A stretch of 64,000 nucleotides of DNA from an uncultured Burkholderiales bacterium (GTDB lineage Bacteria; Pseudomonadota; Gammaproteobacteria; Burkholderiales; Burkholderiaceae_C). The stretch's first letter is position 1. Each line of letters opens with the position of its first letter. Below the pieces are notes generated by a model. It was not told where the DNA came from, did not search any database, and saw only the letters and a program-made list of their open reading frames with translations. The position numbers and the translations under genes were made by a program. Positions 58,469 to 64,000 of this stretch are shown here, one piece after another. The stretch is from positions 1 to 64,000 of the forward strand of contig CAJAYT010000097.1 of the NCBI GenBank assembly GCA_903949285.1, given 5' to 3'.

Positions 58469-59857
58469 ATGAAAAAAGCTCTTTATGAGCTGAGCTTAAT
58501 GCAAGCCCAGCAATTGATTGCTAACCGAGACATTACAAAGGAGGACTACCTCGAGGGCATCCTCAGTCGGATAGCCGATGTCGAGCCGTATCTTCATTTG
58601 TTTGCAGATTTTGATCCTCATGTTCTTAGAAGAGATTGCTCAAGTTTAAACTCAGTCTCATCTACTGTGCAATCCAACAAACCGCTTTTGGGAATACCTA
58701 TTGGCGTTAAGGACATCATTGATACGCGACAACTTAAAACGCAGAGAGGTTCGAGAGCATTCAAGGGACGAATCGCTCCAAAAGCAGCCAGTGTTGTCCA
58801 ATCCATTGAAGAACACGGTGGATTGGTTTTGGGTAAAACAGTTACGACTGAGTTTGCTTGGAGATCTCCCGGCTTAACCCGTAATCCCTGGAATCTAGCG
58901 CACACTCCTGGTGGATCATCCAGTGGATCGGCTGCAGGAGTAGCCTCGCGTTGCATGCCTGCAGCAATCGGAACTCAAACACTAGGATCCATTATCCGGC
59001 CCGCAGCATTTTGCGGGGTCGTTGGCTTTAAACCCAGTTTTGGTACGATACCCAGGACAGGTGTTTACCCATTATCTCCAAGTCTCGATCATATTGGTGT
59101 ATTCACTCGCAGTGTTGAAGACGCAGCCTACCTCACATCGTTTTTGATCAAAAATGATGGCGTTGATTTTCCTCACCACTCACCTTTACCCATACCGTCT
59201 CCACTGAATTGGAGCAACTGGAGTGATGCTCAGAAAAACATGCGACCTCCCAAAATCGCTCTCCTCAAAACTTCCAAGTGGGCTCGTGTAAGTGTTGAGC
59301 AACAACAGTTAATCGAAAAAACAGCGCTGCATCTTTCTCAATCCGGCGCTGACGTAAGCGTTTTAGATTTGCCCCCCTCTTTTGATTGCATTTGGGATAT
59401 GGCAGACACCATTCAATTCGCCGAGGCGGCAGAAATCAATGAACTCTTAGCCTTGGAGGAGCCCTGTAGGATTTCATCTCTTACTCAAACCCTCGTCAAG
59501 AAGGGGCTAAACATACCCATGCTTGAATATGTGAAGGCCAAGAGGAAACAGCAAGAGCTAATAGCCGAATTCACACAGTGTTTAAGGGGTATCGACGCAG
59601 TACTCACTGCCCCCGCTTTAGGCGAAGCTCCAAAAGGTTTGGAGGACACAGGAGATGCCGTTTTTTGTACTCCCTTTACTTTCTTGGGAGCACCAGCCAT
59701 CACCCTGCCAGCGGGATACTCCAGCAATGGACTCCCCCTTGGTATTCAGTTGGCAAATGACTGGGGATCAGACGCCAAGCTTTTATCAGTTGCTGCTTGG
59801 GTCGAAAAGGCTTTAAATAAAATTTATACACCCCGGAATTTGGAACTTAAACTGTAA
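58469..59857 (+). CDS. Amidase signature-family hydrolase
   Basis: A 462-residue amidase. The catalytic triad is Lys81 in IPIGVKDI, cis-Ser154 in GGSSSGSAAG and nucleophile Ser174 in TQTLGSIIRPAAF. The family releases ammonia or amines from amides, and GatA is excluded because it lacks the GatB/C context. It is the first gene behind the sigma-54 promoter and is followed after 46 bases by the ABC transporter genes, so the imported substrate is probably an amide used as nitrogen source. Confidence 0.93.
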   Translation: MKKALYELSLMQAQQLIANRDITKEDYLEGILSRIADVEPYLHLFADFDPHVLRRDCSSLNSVSSTVQSNKPLLGIPIGVKDIIDTRQLKTQRGSRAFKGRIAPKAASVVQSIEEHGGLVLGKTVTTEFAWRSPGLTRNPWNLAHTPGGSSSGSAAGVASRCMPAAIGTQTLGSIIRPAAFCGVVGFKPSFGTIPRTGVYPLSPSLDHIGVFTRSVEDAAYLTSFLIKNDGVDFPHHSPLPIPSPLNWSNWSDAQKNMRPPKIALLKTSKWARVSVEQQQLIEKTALHLSQSGADVSVLDLPPSFDCIWDMADTIQFAEAAEINELLALEEPCRISSLTQTLVKKGLNIPMLEYVKAKRKQQELIAEFTQCLRGIDAVLTAPALGEAPKGLEDTGDAVFCTPFTFLGAPAITLPAGYSSNGLPLGIQLANDWGSDAKLLSVAAWVEKALNKIYTPRNLELKL

Positions 59858-59903
59858 ACAATTCGTTATTATTTAAATTAACCTCAACTCAGCGGGAGCC
59901 CTA

Positions 59904-60902
59904 ATGAATCGATTTCAACCCTCGAAAAGAAAAAGCATTGCGAACGCATTAAAAATTGCTCTTGGCCTCTCAATCTTTCCCTATTGCGCACCCTCCCGGT
60001 CTGCTGATGAAAAGAAATTACTTATTGGCTATTGGCCCATTGCAGCAGGGCTTCCATTTTTTGCGGCCATGGAGAAAGGTCTTTTTAAACACGCCGGCGT
60101 AACTGTGGAGGCCATTAAATTTGCAAGCCCAAGTCAAGTCGTTGAGGCTATGATGGCTGGTCGTATAGACGGTTGCGCCAACGGAGTGGCCATCACAGCA
60201 TTGGCTCTTGCGGATGCTCAGGAACCAGGAAACATCAAATTCACATGCGTTAATTACGCCAATGAAAAGTATGTCCTGGACCAAGTTATCGTACCCACAA
60301 CGTCTACAGTTAAAGAAATATCAGAATTATCCGGTCTAAAAATAGCTTGTGGACCCGGCATTAACAATGTAACGCTTGCTAAAGCGGTCATGCACGGAGC
60401 TGGAGCAAAGGACGCGAAAGTCATTGAGCTCCCGATTGCTCAGATACTGCCTGCACTTTTTGCGGGTCAAGTTGACGCGGCTTACGTATTGGAGCCCACA
60501 GGGGAGATTGGTATTCAAGAAAAGATCTCGCGCACAATTGCATCCGGAGTTGTCACCAAATACGTACTGGGGGATAACTTGCCTTGGATCGGCGGAGCCG
60601 CCGCTCTGACAGCCGCTACTCTTAAAAACAAAGCGGCTTTGGTTCCTGGTTTTTTAGCTGGCTACACAGCCGGCGTGGACTATGTCAGAAAAGAGGGACT
60701 AAAGGCCAATCAATACCTGGTGGGCTATACCGCTATTGAAGGAGACTTAGCAAAAGCAGTTCCCATTAATGGGTATATTGACTATGCAGAGGTTAAGCCA
60801 ACTGACGTAAAAGCTTTGCAACGGTTGTTTGATATCTTTGCAGAGAAAAAAGTATTTGAAAAACCTATCTCTGCTGGATCCTTGTTTTATAAAAAAGCTT
60901 GA
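59904..60902 (+). CDS. NitT/TauT-type ABC transporter substrate-binding protein
   Basis: A 332-residue periplasmic binding protein of the SsuA/TauA/THI5-like family. A basic N-terminus and hydrophobic stretch (ALKIALGLSIFPYCA) form the signal peptide, with cleavage near SRSADE. The mature part has LIGYWPIAAGLPFFAAMEKGLF, the typical first lobe, and VVEAMMAGRIDGCANG. Known relatives bind sulfonates, nitrate, taurine or thiamine precursors; the ligand here is unknown. The adjacent amidase suggests an amide or N-containing compound. Confidence 0.92.
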   Translation: MNRFQPSKRKSIANALKIALGLSIFPYCAPSRSADEKKLLIGYWPIAAGLPFFAAMEKGLFKHAGVTVEAIKFASPSQVVEAMMAGRIDGCANGVAITALALADAQEPGNIKFTCVNYANEKYVLDQVIVPTTSTVKEISELSGLKIACGPGINNVTLAKAVMHGAGAKDAKVIELPIAQILPALFAGQVDAAYVLEPTGEIGIQEKISRTIASGVVTKYVLGDNLPWIGGAAALTAATLKNKAALVPGFLAGYTAGVDYVRKEGLKANQYLVGYTAIEGDLAKAVPINGYIDYAEVKPTDVKALQRLFDIFAEKKVFEKPISAGSLFYKKA

Positions 60903-60960
60903 TCGCCTTCGTAATGGCTAAAGTCGCTTTTCGCATCTAAAGATATCAAAGTACCCCTAC

Positions 60961-61725
60961 ATGCAATTCAATTTTCTGAAACGTTTTGTGCCTATCTTGG
61001 GTCCAATTTTTTTGTATTTAATATGGGCAACAGCAGTCTCAGCAAAATGGGTTAGTGCAACGCTTCTTCCCGCCCCCAGCACTACGGTAATGTACATGTT
61101 TCACGTATTTGCTAGCGGGTCCATATTCCCTGACCTGTGGGCTACTGTTGCCAGAACTTTTTATGCATTTTTAGGTGCAAGTGTGATTGGCGTGCCACTT
61201 GGAGTGGTGCTTGGGAGTTCACCCCCGATCTACAAAAGTGTTGAATTCTTAATTGACTTCTTTCGCTCAACTCCCTCATCTGCGCTTATTCCATTGTTCA
61301 TGCTTATATTTGGCATCACCGATATTAATAAAATTGCAATTGCGGGCTTCGCAGCTGTATTAGTCATTATTTTTAATAGCGCCTACGGAGTGATGAATGC
61401 TAAGAAAACACGCGTGATGGCTGCACAGACTATGGGGGTGAGTCGTTTTCATATCTTTAAAGACGTACTCTTGATGGAGAGCTTGCCTCAAACATTCATC
61501 GGACTCAGGACTGGCATATCCCTCGCCTTAGTCATCGTGATCGTAGCTGAGATGTTTATTGGCTCTGAGAGTGGTTTGGGGCACAGAATTATTGACGCTC
61601 AACAAGTTTTCAATATCAAAGACATGTATAGCTCCATCCTCGTTACGGGAGCCTTAGGCTACTTACTCAATTTAATGTTCATGTTGCTTGAGCGCCGACT
61701 CATCCACTGGGGCGGCAAAGGGTAA
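60961..61725 (+). CDS. NitT/TauT-type ABC transporter permease
   Basis: A 254-residue inner-membrane permease with about six hydrophobic segments (VPILGPIFLYLIWATAV first, GALGYLLNLMFMLLE last). The cytoplasmic EAA-type loop that docks the ATPase reads AAQTMGVSRFHIFKDVLL. It follows the binding protein after 58 bases, and its stop is two bases from the ATPase start. Confidence 0.94.
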   Translation: MQFNFLKRFVPILGPIFLYLIWATAVSAKWVSATLLPAPSTTVMYMFHVFASGSIFPDLWATVARTFYAFLGASVIGVPLGVVLGSSPPIYKSVEFLIDFFRSTPSSALIPLFMLIFGITDINKIAIAGFAAVLVIIFNSAYGVMNAKKTRVMAAQTMGVSRFHIFKDVLLMESLPQTFIGLRTGISLALVIVIVAEMFIGSESGLGHRIIDAQQVFNIKDMYSSILVTGALGYLLNLMFMLLERRLIHWGGKG

Positions 61726-61727
61726 AA

Positions 61728-62516
61728 ATGAACATTCCGACATCCAAAAATCCAAAACGGGCTCAAGTTACGATCCAAAACTTGTGTAAAGAGTTTGGAG
61801 GTATCCCTCTTTATAAAGACTTTAATTTGGATATTAAAGCTGGAAAAATCGTATCCATATTTGGACCCAACGGCTGCGGTAAATCAACCTTGATCAACAT
61901 GGTTGCTGGACTCATGCCAATAGACTCGGGACAAGTTCTTTTTGATGGAAAGACACTGACTCAAACAAAAATTGGGTACGTTTTTCAAAACTACAGAGAT
62001 GCCCTCTTCCCGTGGATGAGTGCTTGGGACAACATCGCTTATCCGCTGAAACGAATGGGGATGGACAAGGGTCAGCTACAACAAAGAGTAGATGAACTCA
62101 TAGAGTTGTTTGAAATTAAATTTAACTTAAAACAGTATCCCTACGAACTATCTGGGGGACAACAGCAAACCGTTTGCATTATGCGCGCCTTAGCCAGTGA
62201 ACCCGAGGTACTCTTCCTAGATGAACCTTTCTCGGCACTTGATTTTGAGATGACGCTATTTATCAGGGAGAAACTTCAAGAAGCAAACCTTAAAACAGGT
62301 GTCACCATGGTGATCGTCTCCCATGATTTAGAGGACGCTGTGTTCTTAGCGGATCAAATATTGCTTTTAACCAGGCGACCAACTCAAATCGCGGCCCTAA
62401 TGAATTTTGACATGGCACGCCCAAGACCTCCTGAGGCGGTCAGTGATCCTGAATTTATTTCCATCAAATCTCAGGCACTGCAGATCTTTCAGCGTGAGAT
62501 GAATAGGATCAGTTAA
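61728..62516 (+). CDS. NitT/TauT-type ABC transporter ATP-binding protein
   Basis: A 262-residue ATPase. Walker A is FGPNGCGKSTLINM, the Q-loop is YVFQNYRDALFPWM, the signature LSGGQQQTVCIMRAL (with Thr-Val where Arg-Val is usual), Walker B VLFLDEPFSALD and the switch VSHDLEDA. This is the SsuB/TauB/NrtD pattern. Tight spacing to the permease indicates one transcript. Confidence 0.94.
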   Translation: MNIPTSKNPKRAQVTIQNLCKEFGGIPLYKDFNLDIKAGKIVSIFGPNGCGKSTLINMVAGLMPIDSGQVLFDGKTLTQTKIGYVFQNYRDALFPWMSAWDNIAYPLKRMGMDKGQLQQRVDELIELFEIKFNLKQYPYELSGGQQQTVCIMRALASEPEVLFLDEPFSALDFEMTLFIREKLQEANLKTGVTMVIVSHDLEDAVFLADQILLLTRRPTQIAALMNFDMARPRPPEAVSDPEFISIKSQALQIFQREMNRIS

Positions 62517-62725
62517 ATGGCTTGTGAGTTATGGGCTGGTGAACCGCGTGGTTGAATTTTTAAAGCAGGAGTTTTCTTAATAATGCTCCAGCGGTAGAAT
62601 ATTTGCAATTCCCAAAAAATGCTAGTTCCAACAAAGCTCAATACAAAACAACACGGCTCAGAACAACAAAGCACAACGCACTCATTACTTAAATTCATTT
62701 GCCTTGCTCTATTTAAATAATTAAC

Positions 62726-63463
62726 ATGAAAAACACAGTAAACAACTCACCCATTAAAGCACTCATGTTTGATGTTTTCGGAACTCTTGTGGATTGGAGA
62801 TCCAGCGTAGCCTCTCACGCTCAAAGCCTCTTAGGGGACAAGTTCAATATCGATTGGCTAGCGTTCGCAGATGCATGGCGCGATCAGTACCAGCCCTCCA
62901 TGCAAAAAGTGAGAAGCGGAGAGATCCCTTTCTCCTCTTTGGATAACCTGCATTTGATCAACTTGAACAAAATTATTCAAGATTTTTCGTTAAAAGGAAT
63001 CGATGATCTGACAAAGAAAAATCTAAACCTTGCTTGGCACAAACTAGATGGATGGAGTGACACGCAAGAGGGTTTGCAACGCCTTAGAAAGAAGTTCATT
63101 ACAGCCCCATGTTCAAATGGCAATATCTCTATCATGATTGATTTGGCCCGTCATAACCATATTCACTGGGACGCCATACTCGGCTCAGAGATTGCCGGAA
63201 ACTACAAACCCAACCCTATAGTCTACAAAGCAAGTGTAAAAGCACTTGGACTCAGTCCAGGCGAGGTGATGATGGTCGCAGCTCACTCCTCGGACCTTAA
63301 AGCCGCTGCTGAGCAGGGGCTTAAAACAGCCTTTGTAACCCGAGCCTTAGAGCACGGCCCCGTTGGGTCAAAGAATAACCACCAAGCTGAAACCAAGGCT
63401 CTTACCCCTGTTGATTTTTCAGCAAATGATTTGAATGATTTAGCTCAGCAACTGGGATGCTGA
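62726..63463 (+). CDS. HAD-superfamily type II haloacid dehalogenase-like protein
   Basis: A 245-residue haloacid-dehalogenase-fold hydrolase. Motif I is MFDVFGTLVDWRSSV with the nucleophile Asp16, motif II lies in APCSNGNISIM, the Lys of motif III in NYKPNPIVYKAS, and AAHSSDLKAAAEQGL near the C-terminus. This fits L-2-haloacid dehalogenases and related phosphatases. It lies 209 bases after the ABC ATPase, so it may have its own promoter. Real substrate unknown. Confidence 0.9.
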   Translation: MKNTVNNSPIKALMFDVFGTLVDWRSSVASHAQSLLGDKFNIDWLAFADAWRDQYQPSMQKVRSGEIPFSSLDNLHLINLNKIIQDFSLKGIDDLTKKNLNLAWHKLDGWSDTQEGLQRLRKKFITAPCSNGNISIMIDLARHNHIHWDAILGSEIAGNYKPNPIVYKASVKALGLSPGEVMMVAAHSSDLKAAAEQGLKTAFVTRALEHGPVGSKNNHQAETKALTPVDFSANDLNDLAQQLGC

Positions 63464-63538
63464 AATCAAACGTTTAAGCGCTCATCATTTTGATGGGCAT
63501 TAATTTAGAAGCTTGATTTCGGCGAATGCTACGCTCAA

Positions 63539-64000
63539 TCAATACCAAATTACTGAGCGCATAGCGACCGACTTAGCTTGGTAGGTTTCGCTGAAGTACT
63601 CGACCCGGTCATCCTCCCTTGCTGCCCCAGCAACATAGAGAATAGGCAAATAGTGCTCATAACTAGGGTGCGCTAATTTTGCAATGTCCCCTAGACTTTG
63701 AAACTGCATCAAGCGTTTTAAATCCCCTTCATTGATGCACGATGCAACCCAATCATCAAAGGCTTTGTTCCAATCGAATGCCTCCGTATTGGCTGCACTG
63801 CGGTTCATTGCTCTGAGGTTATGCACTGTATTGCCAGAGCCAATGATCAACACACCTAGCTCGCGAAGCGTACTAAGTTGACGCCCCAACTCAAAGTGTG
63901 TGTTCATATCGGCTGAGTAATCAATGCTCATTTGGATCACGGGAATATCGGCCTCAGGGAACATGGGTTTTAGGACAGACCAAGTTCCGTGATCGAATCC
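63539..64000 (-). CDS. ygiD: YgiD/LigB-type extradiol dioxygenase, 5' end outside window
   Basis: Frame open on the minus strand from a stop near 63539 to the window edge. The visible part begins GFDHGTWSVLKPMFPEADIP and continues with VIQMSID, LGVLIIGSGNTVHNLRAM and LAHPSYEHYLPILYVAGAA. This is the YgiD family of metal-dependent extradiol-type enzymes (4,5-DOPA dioxygenase-like). The N-terminal third lies beyond the window. It is convergent with the HAD gene. Confidence 0.93.
   Translation of the reverse strand, partial: GFDHGTWSVLKPMFPEADIPVIQMSIDYSADMNTHFELGRQLSTLRELGVLIIGSGNTVHNLRAMNRSAANTEAFDWNKAFDDWVASCINEGDLKRLMQFQSLGDIAKLAHPSYEHYLPILYVAGAAREDDRVEYFSETYQAKSVAMRSVIWY

Overview
The window reads as a chromosomal segment of a betaproteobacterium of the order Burkholderiales. 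Almost every protein is a recognisable proteobacterial housekeeping protein, and three gene orders are typical of that order: guaA-guaB-rnfH-ratA facing smpB; purA-hisZ-DUF2065-hflC-hflK-hflX-hfq-der-bamB-yfgM-hisS-ispG-rlmN-ndk; and iscR-iscS-iscU-iscA-hscB-hscA-fdx. By eye the G+C content is lower than usual for the order and the gaps are short, which suggests a modestly streamlined, perhaps aquatic, lineage. Genus is not claimed.

Layout. 1-4.0 kb: end of guaA, guaB, the ratA/rnfH pair and smpB. 4.1-9.3 kb: an orphan sensor kinase, a YchJ-like protein, a LolD-like ABC ATPase divergent from a TesA-like esterase, and tRNA selenouridine synthase mnmH. 9.3-28.9 kb: a long minus-strand run for sulfur amino acid, purine and histidine metabolism, the HflKC membrane complex, Hfq, ribosome and outer-membrane assembly, aminoacylation, isoprenoid synthesis and RNA modification. 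29.0-41.7 kb: rluD/bamD, a DinG-like helicase, and the 2-oxoglutarate dehydrogenase operon sucA-odhB-lpdA followed by zapE and a small exported protein. 41.8-43.9 kb: a cell-wall hydrolase, a zinc-ribbon protein, YggT and a membrane-anchored phosphatase.

43.9-46.2 kb is the accessory part. The 3' 46 bases of a tRNA-Val(CAC) gene are present twice as a perfect direct repeat. Between the copies lie a ParD-like/ParE-like toxin-antitoxin pair, a 5'-truncated AT-rich helicase and decayed sequence, but no integrase. This looks like the remnant of an island that entered the 3' end of the tRNA gene.

46.3-57.1 kb: dnaQ, the whole ISC iron-sulfur cluster operon with a good IscR-type operator upstream of iscR, uvrB, an aromatic aminotransferase and a pyrE-like gene. 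57.2-64 kb: a hypothetical protein, a 63-residue CDGSH-like metal-motif protein, and an amidase plus NitT/TauT-type ABC transporter operon preceded by a textbook sigma-54 promoter and NtrC-like palindromes, which points to a nitrogen-scavenging unit. A haloacid-dehalogenase-like gene and the edge of a YgiD-type dioxygenase close the window.

The most interesting points are the tRNA-Val island remnant, the sigma-54/NtrC-like control region before the amidase operon, the CDGSH-like miniature protein, the absence of pilF and rodZ between rlmN and ispG, and the IscR operator. No CRISPR array, insertion sequence, rRNA or prophage was seen.
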